Shown: positions 1-8,845 of the stretch, piece by piece
Numbering within the stretch: the first letter of the stretch is position 1
Layout: every line of letters starts with the position of its first letter
Program-made: the position numbers and the translations under genes
The notes under the pieces: generated by a model
What the model saw: the letters and a program-made list of their open reading frames with translations, nothing else
What the model was told of the DNA's origin: nothing
Databases searched by the model: none
DNA from: Dokdonella sp.
Lineage (GTDB): Bacteria > Pseudomonadota > Gammaproteobacteria > Xanthomonadales > Rhodanobacteraceae
Direction of reading: 5' to 3'
DNA: 64,000 nucleotides
Assembly: GCF_019634775.1 (NCBI RefSeq)
Contig: NZ_JAHCAS010000001.1
Span: 434,001-498,000, forward strand

Positions 1-1177
1 GGCTCTGCTCGCGCAGCTCGCGCAACGGACCGGCGAGGTCGAGCGGCGTCGCATGCAGCGTGAATCCATGCGGCGTCAGTTCATACCAGTGCACGGCATC
101 ACGCGCACTGCTGTCGAGCAGGTGGGCAAGCCGCGCGGCGAAGCCGAGCGTGCGTTCGTGCACCGAGGCGAGGCCGCGGCTGCGTTCGGCATGTCGTTCG
201 AGCGCATCGGCGAGCGCGCCGAGCAGTTCGCGCAGGCCTTCGAGTTCCTGCATTGCCGCGGCATCGCGCTCGATCAGCGCGAAGGCACCTTTCGCCGGGA
301 GTCGCTCGAGTTCGAGGCGCAGGCGACGCAGCGCCGGCATGAGCGGATCGATCGCCGGCTGCAGCAGGGCCAGCGCGCCGCTGACGCCGGCGCACTCGGC
401 GAGCGCGTCCTGGGCGAGTTCGGTGAGCTGGCGCATGCCGAGACTGATCGAGAAGAACTGGCCGGCGAGTTCCGGAATCTGGTGCGCCTCGTCGAGGATG
501 AAGGCCTGCGCACCGGGCAGGATCTCGCCGAAGCCTTCCTGCTTGATCGCCAGGTCGGCGAACAGCAGGTGGTGGTTGACGACGACGAGGTCGGCTTCCT
601 GCGCGGCGCGGCGCGCGCGCACGACGAAGCACTCGGCAAACAGTGGACATTCACTGCCGAGGCAGTTGTCGGTGGTCGAGGTCACGCGCGGCCACAGCGG
701 CGAATCCTCGGGTACGTCAGCCAGTTCGGCGCGGTCGCCGCTCGCGGTCCTGGTCGACCAAGCGTGGATGGTGCCGAGCTGGGCGACTTCCTCGCGTGAG
801 GCGAGGCGGCCATCCTTGCGCACCTGATCGAGACGATGCAGGCAGAGGTAGTTCGCGCGCCCCTTGAGCAGGGCAGTCGACAGGCGCGCGCCGAGCACCG
901 AGCGCACGCGCGGCAGGTCGCGGTGGAACAACTGATCCTGGAGTGCCTTGGTGCCGGTCGAGACGATGATGCGCTTGCCCGACACCAGCGCCGGCACGAG
1001 GTAGGCGAAGGTCTTGCCGGTGCCGGTACCGGCTTCGGCGATCAGCGCATGGCGTTCGTCGATGGCCGCGGCAACCGCCGCAGCCATTGCCTGCTGCACG
1101 GCGCGCGGCACGAACCCCGGAACCTCGCGCGTGAACGGGCCATCGGAACCGAGCAATGCCTCGACGGATTCGTCCAC
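1..1177 (-). CDS. DinG/YoaA-family ATP-dependent DNA helicase (3' end outside window)
   Basis: Superfamily 2 XPD/DinG-like iron-sulfur helicase, which unwinds DNA 5' to 3' with ATP and is used in repair and in removing R-loops or protein blocks. The N-terminal half is visible: Walker A AEAGTGTGKT about 30 residues in, a cysteine cluster (CLGSECPLFAEC) consistent with the 4Fe-4S domain, and the DEAH box LDEAHQIPE near residue 220. The start is a GTG at 1177: the same frame has a TGA at 1190-1192 (the stop of the upstream lipoprotein gene) and no ATG between, so the two genes sit 12 bp apart in one frame and are probably co-transcribed. The helicase C-terminal motifs lie beyond base 1. DinG and YoaA cannot be separated from this half. 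Confidence 0.88.
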   Translation of the reverse strand, partial: MDESVEALLGSDGPFTREVPGFVPRAVQQAMAAAVAAAIDERHALIAEAGTGTGKTFAYLVPALVSGKRIIVSTGTKALQDQLFHRDLPRVRSVLGARLSTALLKGRANYLCLHRLDQVRKDGRLASREEVAQLGTIHAWSTRTASGDRAELADVPEDSPLWPRVTSTTDNCLGSECPLFAECFVVRARRAAQEADLVVVNHHLLFADLAIKQEGFGEILPGAQAFILDEAHQIPELAGQFFSISLGMRQLTELAQDALAECAGVSGALALLQPAIDPLMPALRRLRLELERLPAKGAFALIERDAAAMQELEGLRELLGALADALERHAERSRGLASVHERTLGFAARLAHLLDSSARDAVHWYELTPHGFTLHATPLDLAGPLRELREQS

Positions 1178-1189
1178 GCCGCACCGGCC

Positions 1190-1711
1190 TCAGAGCCGAA
1201 CCGGACGCTTGACCTTGCAGGCGTCGCGTTTCGCCGCCGCCGTCGCCTCATAGCCAGGATCGTTGAAGATGCGACGCGCCTCGACCGAGGTCTGCCAGTT
1301 GCGCGCACAAAGCGCGCCGAGCTGGGGTCCTTTCTTCCAGCTCTCGTAGGCGAGCTTCTCGGCCTGGACGACGTTGCCGCGCAGGAATTCGATCTCGGCC
1401 TCGAACTGGATGAGGTCCGGCGCGTCCGGCGCCAGTTTGCGTGCGCGCGCGATCGCAGCGAAAGCGTCGTCGTAGCGGCGCTCGCGTTCGGCCTCGGCGG
1501 CCTGCCGCAAGTACCCCTCCACTGCCGGATCGCGCAGCGGCGTCACCTGCAGGGCGGAATCGGCGTCATCGCCGCTCGCGCGGATCGCCTGAACCACGGC
1601 AGTGCGATCAACGTCGGGCCGCGCCGACACCCGTCCGGTCGGCGACGTCGACGAACATGCAGCCAGCAGGAAGGTCAGGGTGAGCAGAGCGGTCGGTCGA
1701 AGGATGGTCAT
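1190..1711 (-). CDS. small TPR-like lipoprotein
   Basis: A 173-residue predicted lipoprotein. The N-terminus MTILRPTALLTLTFLLAACSS is a lipoprotein signal with a LAAC lipobox. The mature part contains one or two TPR-like helical hairpins (EGYLRQAAEAERERRYDDA, then AIARARKLAPDAPDL). The ATG at 1711 is chosen over an upstream in-frame start at 1960 because the signal peptide begins exactly there. It lies directly upstream of the DinG-like gene in the same frame. Short TPR lipoproteins of this sort are common next to unrelated genes in Xanthomonadales; no specific role can be assigned. Confidence 0.8.
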   Translation of the reverse strand: MTILRPTALLTLTFLLAACSSTSPTGRVSARPDVDRTAVVQAIRASGDDADSALQVTPLRDPAVEGYLRQAAEAERERRYDDAFAAIARARKLAPDAPDLIQFEAEIEFLRGNVVQAEKLAYESWKKGPQLGALCARNWQTSVEARRIFNDPGYEATAAAKRDACKVKRPVRL

Positions 1712-1783
1712 GATGGAACGGTACCGGGGACTGGCGGAAAGCGTACAAGGATGCGGGCGGCCGCGTGAAAACCGCATGAAGCC

Positions 1784-1863
1784 TGCGGGAGCGGCTTCGG
1801 TCGCGACGCGCCCGGGGCGGCGATGCAAGCAGGGGAACGATCGCGGCCGAAACCGCTCCCGCA
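1784..1863. repeat. REP-like inverted pair between mrcB and the lipoprotein gene
   Basis: Two arms, TGCGGGAGCGGCTTCGGTCG on the left and CGGCCGAAACCGCTCCCGCA on the right, are near-perfect reverse complements separated by about 40 bp. The pair fills the gap downstream of mrcB and upstream of the lipoprotein start. It resembles other REP-like pairs in this window in layout but has its own arm sequence. Confidence 0.7.
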
Positions 1864-1871
1864 AATCGACC

Positions 1872-4133
1872 TCATTCATCCCTGCGCCGCCCCTCGCTGC
1901 CCGCACATTCGCGCCACTCGCGCGGCGCGTAGCCGGCCGCAAAAGGCACGCGTCGCGCACTGCGGCAGCTCTGGTCGCTGCGCTGGCCGGTCGAGGGATC
2001 GATCCAGACGGTTTCGATGCCGTCCTCGGGAATCACCAGATCCTGGCCCGGCAGGCGCTTGAACAAGTCGATCCACACGCGCAGTGCGCCGGTCGAGCCG
2101 TACAGCGCAGTCGGCTTGTTGTCGTCGCGGCCGATCCAGACGACGCCGAGGCGGCTGCCATCGAAGCCGGCGAACCAGGCGTCGCGTTGCGTGTCACTGG
2201 TGCCGGTCTTGCCGGCGATGTGGCGATCGCCGAGGCCGGCGACGCCGATCGCGCGCGCGGTGCCGCGCTCGACGACCTGCTGCATGCCCCAGTTGACGAG
2301 GCGCGCGGCGGTCACATAGTCACCGGCACCGGCCTTGGTGCCATAGCGCGACAGCGTCCGCCCAGCCTTGTCGACCACGCCGCGCACGGCACGCAGCGGC
2401 AGGGCATGGCCGTCGGCGGCGAAGTACTGGTAGAGCTGGGCGACGTCGAGCGGACTCAGCTCGACCGCACCGAGCAGCAACGACGGATTCGGGTTGATCG
2501 TGCGGTCCGGCGCCAACGACTGCAGCAGGCCGCGCACCGCATCAACGCCGAGACGCAGGCCGAGCTGCACGGTGGCGAGGTTCCAGCTGTTGGCCAGCAC
2601 GTCGGCGAGGTTGACCGTGCCATGCTCCTCGCCGTCGGCGTTCTTCGGCGTCCAGCGCGTGCCGTCGCGCTGCGGCAGGCTGACTGGCGCGTCATCGATC
2701 AGCGACGCCCACGAATGGCGCTGCGGCTGGGCCAGGGCAACCAGGAAGACGAAGGGCTTGACCAGCGAGCCGATCGGCCGGCGCGCATCGAGCGCACGGT
2801 TGAATCCCTGCGCATCCGCTTCACGTCCGCCGACCAGGACTTCCACTTCGCCATCACGCGCGCCGGTGACGACGAGCGCGGCTTCGAGCGCCTGCTGGCT
2901 CGGGCCAAGCGTTTCCAGCGTCCGCTTCAGCGCATCTTCGGCGACGAGCTGGCTCGACGGCGCCAACGTGGTGTGGATCGTGAGACCGGCCGCGTCGATG
3001 CCTGTCTCGGGAAAATCGCGCGCGAGCTGGGCGCGCACGAGGTCGAGGAAGGCCGGGAAACGGTTGCGTGGCAGGGCGCCGGTCGCGACCACACCGAGCG
3101 GCTGCGCGCGCGAGCTGGCGAGCAGCTTGGCATCGATCAGGCCGGTCTCGGCGAACTGCCCGAGCACGCGATTGCGCCGTTCGAGTGCACGCTGTGGTGC
3201 GCGGCGCGGGTCGTACCAGCTCGGCCCCTGCACCATGCCGACGAGCAGGGCGATCTCGGCCGGGCCGAGCGTGGCCACGTCGCGACCGAACCAGAACTCG
3301 CTGGCGGCGGCGAAACCGTGGATGGCCTGGCCGCCCTGCTGGCCGAGAAAGATCTCGTTGACATAGGCCTCGAGGATGCGCCGCTTGTCGTAGCGATACT
3401 CGATGATCAGCGCGAGCAGCGCCTCGTTGATCTTGCGCAGCGCGTTCTGGCTGCGGTCGAGGTAAAGATTCCGGACCAGCTGCTGGGTCAGCGTCGAACC
3501 GCCCTGGACGACGCGCCCGGCGCTCAGGTTCGCCCAGGCCGCGCGCAGGATCGCCGTCAAGTCGATGCCGTGATGGTGCTTGAAACTGCGATCCTCGACC
3601 GCCTGCAGGCCGGCCACGAGCAAGGTCGGCAACTGCTCGAGCTGGACGACGCGACGCTCCTCCTGGGTCGTGCCGTACAAGGTGGCGATGCGTGCCGGAT
3701 CGATTTGTTCGGTGGCGATCGCGGCACCGGTGGTTGCATCGATCAGCGCGCCGATGCGCGTGCCGGCGAGGTCAATGGCGAAACGGCGCGCGCCATGTTT
3801 GCCGTCGAGGCCGACGAAGGCGCGACGGTAGACCACGAAACGCGCGCCGTCGCGCACGTAGGTGCCGGGCAGCGCGGCGCGCTCGTCGCGGCGGTAGCGC
3901 GCAGCGGCCAGCTCGAGCTCGATCAGTTCGGCACTGATCGGCTGCCCGCGTTCGAGGGCGAGCGGACGCGCGAGTACGCGGCTCGGGATCTGCCAGCTCA
4001 GATCGTCGAAACGCGCGCGCACCTGGTGATCCAGGTAGGCGACATAGGGCACGAGGAAGCCCGCGGCAAAACCGACGGCGAGCCACAGCGGCGCGCGCAG
4101 CAGGCGCCAGAGACGACGAAGAAAGGACGACAC
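1872..4133 (-). CDS. mrcB: penicillin-binding protein 1B (bifunctional transglycosylase/transpeptidase)
   Basis: Class A PBP that polymerises and cross-links peptidoglycan at the inner membrane. In order: cytoplasmic tail, one TM segment (PLWLAVGFAAGFLVPYVAYL), a UB2H-like region, a GT51 domain with EDRSFKHHHGID (catalytic Glu), QGGSTLTQQLVRNLYL and RKINEALLALIIEYRYDKRR, then a transpeptidase domain with the SxxK serine (RPIGSLVKPF), SxN (ANSWNLA) and KTG (HIAGKTGTSD). About 753 residues from the GTG at 4133. The frame is open to an ATG at 4313, but that extension runs into the promoter region of the divergent glycosyltransferase and looks non-coding. The PBP1B assignment over PBP1A rests on the UB2H-like segment and overall length. 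Confidence 0.93.
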   Translation of the reverse strand: MSSFLRRLWRLLRAPLWLAVGFAAGFLVPYVAYLDHQVRARFDDLSWQIPSRVLARPLALERGQPISAELIELELAAARYRRDERAALPGTYVRDGARFVVYRRAFVGLDGKHGARRFAIDLAGTRIGALIDATTGAAIATEQIDPARIATLYGTTQEERRVVQLEQLPTLLVAGLQAVEDRSFKHHHGIDLTAILRAAWANLSAGRVVQGGSTLTQQLVRNLYLDRSQNALRKINEALLALIIEYRYDKRRILEAYVNEIFLGQQGGQAIHGFAAASEFWFGRDVATLGPAEIALLVGMVQGPSWYDPRRAPQRALERRNRVLGQFAETGLIDAKLLASSRAQPLGVVATGALPRNRFPAFLDLVRAQLARDFPETGIDAAGLTIHTTLAPSSQLVAEDALKRTLETLGPSQQALEAALVVTGARDGEVEVLVGGREADAQGFNRALDARRPIGSLVKPFVFLVALAQPQRHSWASLIDDAPVSLPQRDGTRWTPKNADGEEHGTVNLADVLANSWNLATVQLGLRLGVDAVRGLLQSLAPDRTINPNPSLLLGAVELSPLDVAQLYQYFAADGHALPLRAVRGVVDKAGRTLSRYGTKAGAGDYVTAARLVNWGMQQVVERGTARAIGVAGLGDRHIAGKTGTSDTQRDAWFAGFDGSRLGVVWIGRDDNKPTALYGSTGALRVWIDLFKRLPGQDLVIPEDGIETVWIDPSTGQRSDQSCRSARRVPFAAGYAPREWRECAGSEGRRRDE

Positions 4134-4351
4134 GCGAGGGGAAAGGCCAATCCGGTGAAAATGCCGGTGCAGTGTAGCCGAGCCGGGAATGGGGAATGCC
4201 GAATCGTCCGGGCGGAGCGGCGTGGCGCTCGTCGCACCGCCCATCCGTGCGACCGGCGCCCACCATGGACTCACTCCGGCAGGCGCCACCTTCCCTGTTC
4301 CCCGACCGCCCAATCCCCGATAATCGCCGGCCGCTTCCGACCGGGATCATC

Positions 4352-7300
4352 GTGTCCACACCGCTTTCGCCACGCTCGTGCCTGTGCGTGCACGGCACGA
4401 CGGCCTGCAGTGCTTCGTGGCTGGCCGCGGTGCGCGCGCAGATGCCCGCCGACCATGTGCTCGTGCTGGCCGGTGCGAGTGCGGCGCTGGCGATCGAGGA
4501 CGCGACCCGCCTGTCGACGCTGGCGGCGGAATCGGCCGAGTCACTGGCGACCGCACTGGCCGCGCAGGCAAATGCCTCCTGCTTCGTCCTCGTGCGCAGC
4601 GATGCGGAACTGCCGCCGTTCGCCTTGACCCGCCTGCTCGATGCACTCGCCGAACCAACGGTACTCGCGGCCGGGGCACTCGACCTGCTCGACCCCGCAC
4701 GTTCGCCGATACCCGCCGGCATGGCGGCCAGCGTTCCGAGCGCGCGCCTCGATGCGCTCTGCCATGCCTGCGCCGCACGGCGCCTCGTCGACACCGACGG
4801 CATCTCGCCGCTGGCCAGCGCCTGGCATGGCGAAGCGCTCGCCGGCCATGCCCCGCAGCGTCGACGCAGGGTCACGCTCGATCACTTGTTCGTCGGCAGC
4901 CCAGCCGCGATCAGTTCGACCGCGACCGAGCCGACAGACCCACGCGACCCACTGCCACCCTCACCCTTCGCCGGCCTGCGCGCAGCGCTGGCCGCCATGC
5001 TGCCGACCACGGCCACGCCCGCGCTCGCCGGCCTCGACGGCAAGCCGGTGTTCCTGCACGTGCTGCATGGCTGGGGCGGCGGCGCCGAGCGCTGGGTGCG
5101 CGATTTCTGCGCGAGCCATGCACCGGCCAATCATCGCGTGCTGATCGCGCGCGGCAGCCACGCGCGCAAGCGCCACGGCGAATGGCTGGAACTGCACGAC
5201 GGCGCAATGGATGGTCCGGCACTGCGCCGCATCGCCCTGCCCGTGGCGATCGCCGACACCGACGAACGGAACCCGGCCTATGCCGCCTTGCTCGATGAGA
5301 TCATCCGTACGCAATCGGTCGGCGCGATCATCGTCTCCTCGCTGATCGGCCACAGCCTCGATGTCTTGCGCACCGGATTGCCGACCGTGCGCATCGTGCA
5401 CGACCACTATCCGCTGTGGCCGGTCCTGCACCGCGACTTCGGCGACCGCACGCTGGCTTTCGACGACGCGCAGCGCGAACGCGACCTCACCGCGTCCGCG
5501 CACACCGCAGTGTTCACCCGGCACGATGCCGGCTACTGGAAGTCGCTGCGCGACGCCTGCTCGGGCGCTCTGGTCGAAGCGCGCACGATCCTCGTCGCGC
5601 CGAGCCGTTCGGCGCTCGCCGACGATCTCATCCTCGCCCCCGAACTCGCCTCGCTCGAGCATGCGATCGTGCCGCACGGGCTCGCCGCCTGGCCGGAGCC
5701 GAACGCGCGACTGCCCGCACCACCGGCACGCGAGCGCCTGCGCCTGCTCATACTGGGCCGCGTGCGTGCCGGCAAAGGCGCCGACCTGCTCGAACACCTG
5801 TTGCCCGCGCTGACGCCGTTCGCCGACGTGTTCCTGCTCGGTGCCGGGGCCGACGCACATGCGTTCTTCGGCCGTGGCGGCGTGCACATCGTGCTCGACT
5901 ACGCACGCGCCGAGCTGCCGGCCCTGCTCGCCACCATCGCGGCCGATGCCGCCCTGCTGTTGCCGACGGTGGCCGAAACTTTCGGCTACACCCTGTCGGA
6001 GCTGCGCTCGCTCGGCCTGCCGGTGATCGCCACGCGCATCGGCGCACTGGCCGAACGCATCGAGGACGGCGTTGACGGTTTTCTCGTCGAGCCCGATGCA
6101 GCGGCGATCGCCGCGCGCGTGCGCACGATCGCGGCCGACCGCGACGAGCTGGCACGCATGCGCGCAACGCTGGCCGACCGCCACGAGCCCGACCTCGCCG
6201 ACATGGCCACCGGTTACGCGCGCGTGCTCGGCAGCATCGCAGCCGCGCCACGCGCGCGGGCGACGCTGCTCGACCTGGACAGCCAGCAGGCTGCCGCGGG
6301 CGCGACCGAGCTTGCATGCAGCCAGGTCCGGATCGCTGCACTCGCCAGCGAACTCGCGGCGGTGCAGGCGGAAAGCGCCCGCCGCGGCGACTGGGGCCAT
6401 GCCCTCGACCGCGAGCTGGTCGGCGTGCGCGCGGAACTCGAATCACGCACGGCCTGGGCGCAGGCGCTCGACAGCGAATTGCAGGAGCTCAAGCCGGCCT
6501 ACCAGCGCATCATCGCCAGCCGCTCGTGGCGCCTCACTGCGCCGCTGCGCGGTGCCGCCGCGCGCCTGCGCGAACTGCGCACGCGCCTCGCCTTCCGCAA
6601 GGCGCACGTGGCCAGCGTGCTGCATCGGCTGCGCGGCAGCCTTGCGCGCAACGGCGTCGGTGGCACGCTCGCGCGCATCCGCCGCGAACTCGGCGGCGGC
6701 GCGGTACGCACGACGCGCGTGCGCTACGCCGAGCCGAGCGAGGCGTTCTCGCCGTTCGCGTTGCCGGTATCCGACTCGCCACGTGTGTCGATCGTGATTC
6801 CGGTCTACAACAAGTTCGCCTACACCGCCGCCTGCCTGCGCTCGCTCGGCGAACACGCAGGCACGGTGCCGTTCGAGGTCATCGTCGTCGACGATGGTTC
6901 GACCGACGCGACTGCGCAACGCCTCGCCCAGGTCGGTGGCGTACGTGCCGTGCGCAACGCCGAAAACCTCGGCTTCGTGGGCTCGTGCAATGCCGGTGCG
7001 GCGCTCGCTCGCGGTGAGTTCGTGCTGTTCCTCAACAACGATACCGTGGTCACGCCGGGCTGGCTCGAAGCCCTGCTCGAATGCTTCGAACAGGAAACCG
7101 ACGCCGGCCTGGTCGGCGCCCAGCTCGTCTACCCGGACGGGCGCCTGCAGGAAGCCGGCGGCATCGTCTTCGACGACGCGTCCGGCTGGAACTATGGACG
7201 TTTCGAAGATCCCGACGATGCGCGCTTCGCGTTTCGCCGCGAGGCCGACTACTGCTCGGGCGCGGCGATCCTGGTGCGCCGCGCGCTGTTCGACCGGCTC

Positions 7301-8698
7301 GGCGGCTTCGACACGCGCTACGCGCCTGCCTACTACGAGGACACCGATCTCGCCTTTGCCGTACGTGCGGCCGGCTTCAAGGTGTTCTACGAACCGCGTG
7401 CGCGCGTGATCCACTTCGAAGGCATCTCCAACGGCACCGACACCGGCAGCGGCCTCAAGCGCTACCAGGTGGTCAACCAGGCCAAGTTCCGCGACAAATG
7501 GCACGCTGCGCTTGCGCGCCAGCCGGCGCCCGGCACGCCGATCGCGACCGCCGCGACGCATCGCGCGCGCAGGCGCGTGCTGATCGTCGACGCGACCACG
7601 CCGACGCCGGACCAGGATTCCGGTTCCCTGCGCATGCAGAACCTCATGCGCGTGCTGCGCGCGAACGACTGCCACGTCGCCTTCCTGCCGAGCAACCACG
7701 CCTGGATCGAGCGCTACACGCCCGCCCTGCAGGGACTCGGCGTGGAGATGCTGTACCAACCCTGGCTCGTCGGCGCCGTGCGCTTCTTCCGCGAGCGCGG
7801 TGCGGAGTTCGACACGATCTTCCTCTCGCGCCACTACGTCGCACGGGAGTACCTCGGACTTGCACGCCTGTACGCACCGCGCGCCAAGCTGGTGTTCGAT
7901 ACGGTGGATCTGCATTACCTGCGCGAGCAGCGCGCCGCCGAATTGGAGAACCGGCCCGAACTCGCGCGCCTGGCCGAGGCTACGCGACGACAGGAAATCG
8001 GCCTTATGCGCGAATGCGACCTTACCGTTGTGGTCAGTCCGGTCGAACAGGCGATCCTCGCCCACGATGCACCCGGCGTCACGGTAGACGTGCTGTCAAA
8101 CGTGCACGAGGTGTACGGCTGTCGTGCGCCCTTCGGCGCACGCCACGATCTGGTGTTCGTTGGCGGCTTTCGCCATCCGCCGAACGAGGACGCCGTGCTC
8201 TGGTATGCGCGCGAAGTGCATCCGCGCGTGCGTGCCGCGCTGCCGGATGTGACCTTGCACGTGGTCGGCAGCGAAGTCACCGCGGCCGTGCAGGCGCTGG
8301 CCGGCGACGGCCTCATCGTGCACGGCTTCGTCGACGATCTCGCCCCGTTGATGGACCGCTGTCGCATCTCGATCGCACCGCTGCGCTATGGCGCCGGCGT
8401 CAAGGGCAAGGTCAATATGGCGATGAGCTACGGCCTGCCCGTCGTGGCCACGCCGATGGCGGTCGAAGGCATGCACGTGCAGGTCGGCGAGGACGTGCTC
8501 GTCGCCGCCGATGCGGAGGCCTTTGCCATCGCCGTCGTCGCCCTGTACCGCGACGAGGCACTGTGGAACCGCCTCTCGCGCAACGGCCTCGCCAACGTGG
8601 AACGCCATTTCTCGTTTGCCGCCGCGGAGACGGCGATCCGACGCATCGTCGGCCTGCCGGGGCTGGGCGATCGGCAAGCGCCGTCCAGGATGCCCTGA
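4352..8698 (+). CDS. multi-domain glycosyltransferase (GT4 - GT2 - GT4)
   Basis: About 1448 residues, probably assembling a surface polysaccharide or O-chain on the cytoplasmic side. Residues 1-230 are a divergent N-terminal region. Residues about 230-630 form a GT4-like glycosyltransferase (VFLHVLHGWGGGAERWVRDF near its start, PTVAETFGYTLSELRSLGLP at the donor site). A coiled stretch leads to a short SRSWRLTAPLR linker motif near 720. Residues about 810-1050 are a GT2 domain with RVSIVIPVYN, VVDDGSTD, LFLNNDTVV and YYEDTDLAFAVRAAGF. Residues about 1073-1446 are a second GT4-like domain (IAPLRYGAGVKGKVNMAMSY). The GTG at 4352 is preferred over ATGs at 4196 and 4265, which lie in poorly coding sequence. 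No other polysaccharide genes lie next to it. Confidence 0.88.
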   Translation: MSTPLSPRSCLCVHGTTACSASWLAAVRAQMPADHVLVLAGASAALAIEDATRLSTLAAESAESLATALAAQANASCFVLVRSDAELPPFALTRLLDALAEPTVLAAGALDLLDPARSPIPAGMAASVPSARLDALCHACAARRLVDTDGISPLASAWHGEALAGHAPQRRRRVTLDHLFVGSPAAISSTATEPTDPRDPLPPSPFAGLRAALAAMLPTTATPALAGLDGKPVFLHVLHGWGGGAERWVRDFCASHAPANHRVLIARGSHARKRHGEWLELHDGAMDGPALRRIALPVAIADTDERNPAYAALLDEIIRTQSVGAIIVSSLIGHSLDVLRTGLPTVRIVHDHYPLWPVLHRDFGDRTLAFDDAQRERDLTASAHTAVFTRHDAGYWKSLRDACSGALVEARTILVAPSRSALADDLILAPELASLEHAIVPHGLAAWPEPNARLPAPPARERLRLLILGRVRAGKGADLLEHLLPALTPFADVFLLGAGADAHAFFGRGGVHIVLDYARAELPALLATIAADAALLLPTVAETFGYTLSELRSLGLPVIATRIGALAERIEDGVDGFLVEPDAAAIAARVRTIAADRDELARMRATLADRHEPDLADMATGYARVLGSIAAAPRARATLLDLDSQQAAAGATELACSQVRIAALASELAAVQAESARRGDWGHALDRELVGVRAELESRTAWAQALDSELQELKPAYQRIIASRSWRLTAPLRGAAARLRELRTRLAFRKAHVASVLHRLRGSLARNGVGGTLARIRRELGGGAVRTTRVRYAEPSEAFSPFALPVSDSPRVSIVIPVYNKFAYTAACLRSLGEHAGTVPFEVIVVDDGSTDATAQRLAQVGGVRAVRNAENLGFVGSCNAGAALARGEFVLFLNNDTVVTPGWLEALLECFEQETDAGLVGAQLVYPDGRLQEAGGIVFDDASGWNYGRFEDPDDARFAFRREADYCSGAAILVRRALFDRLGGFDTRYAPAYYEDTDLAFAVRAAGFKVFYEPRARVIHFEGISNGTDTGSGLKRYQVVNQAKFRDKWHAALARQPAPGTPIATAATHRARRRVLIVDATTPTPDQDSGSLRMQNLMRVLRANDCHVAFLPSNHAWIERYTPALQGLGVEMLYQPWLVGAVRFFRERGAEFDTIFLSRHYVAREYLGLARLYAPRAKLVFDTVDLHYLREQRAAELENRPELARLAEATRRQEIGLMRECDLTVVVSPVEQAILAHDAPGVTVDVLSNVHEVYGCRAPFGARHDLVFVGGFRHPPNEDAVLWYAREVHPRVRAALPDVTLHVVGSEVTAAVQALAGDGLIVHGFVDDLAPLMDRCRISIAPLRYGAGVKGKVNMAMSYGLPVVATPMAVEGMHVQVGEDVLVAADAEAFAIAVVALYRDEALWNRLSRNGLANVERHFSFAAAETAIRRIVGLPGLGDRQAPSRMP

Positions 8699-8845
8699 TC
8701 ACAACGGACGTTGCTGCCACGGAACGTATCCCTGGCATGCGGGTTCAGCCGCAGCAGGGCCGGCGCGGCGCGCCCGCGCGGATCGGGTTGGGGTTCCCGG
8801 CGCCATTGCGCGTATTCCACGGCAACACCGTAGGAAACCACGCCC

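Noticed and set aside
4196..4351. N-terminal extension of the glycosyltransferase from ATG 4196 or 4265
   Set aside because: The extra residues are Pro/Arg-rich, include GGGAAT-type repeat remnants and lie in the divergent promoter region.
1602..4628. 1008-codon open frame on the plus strand
   Set aside because: It is the antisense of mrcB; no domain is recognisable, whereas the minus strand holds a complete PBP1B. Long shadow frames are expected at this GC content.
6443..8065. 540-codon minus-strand frame inside the glycosyltransferase gene
   Set aside because: The plus strand encodes intact GT2 and GT4 motifs across it.
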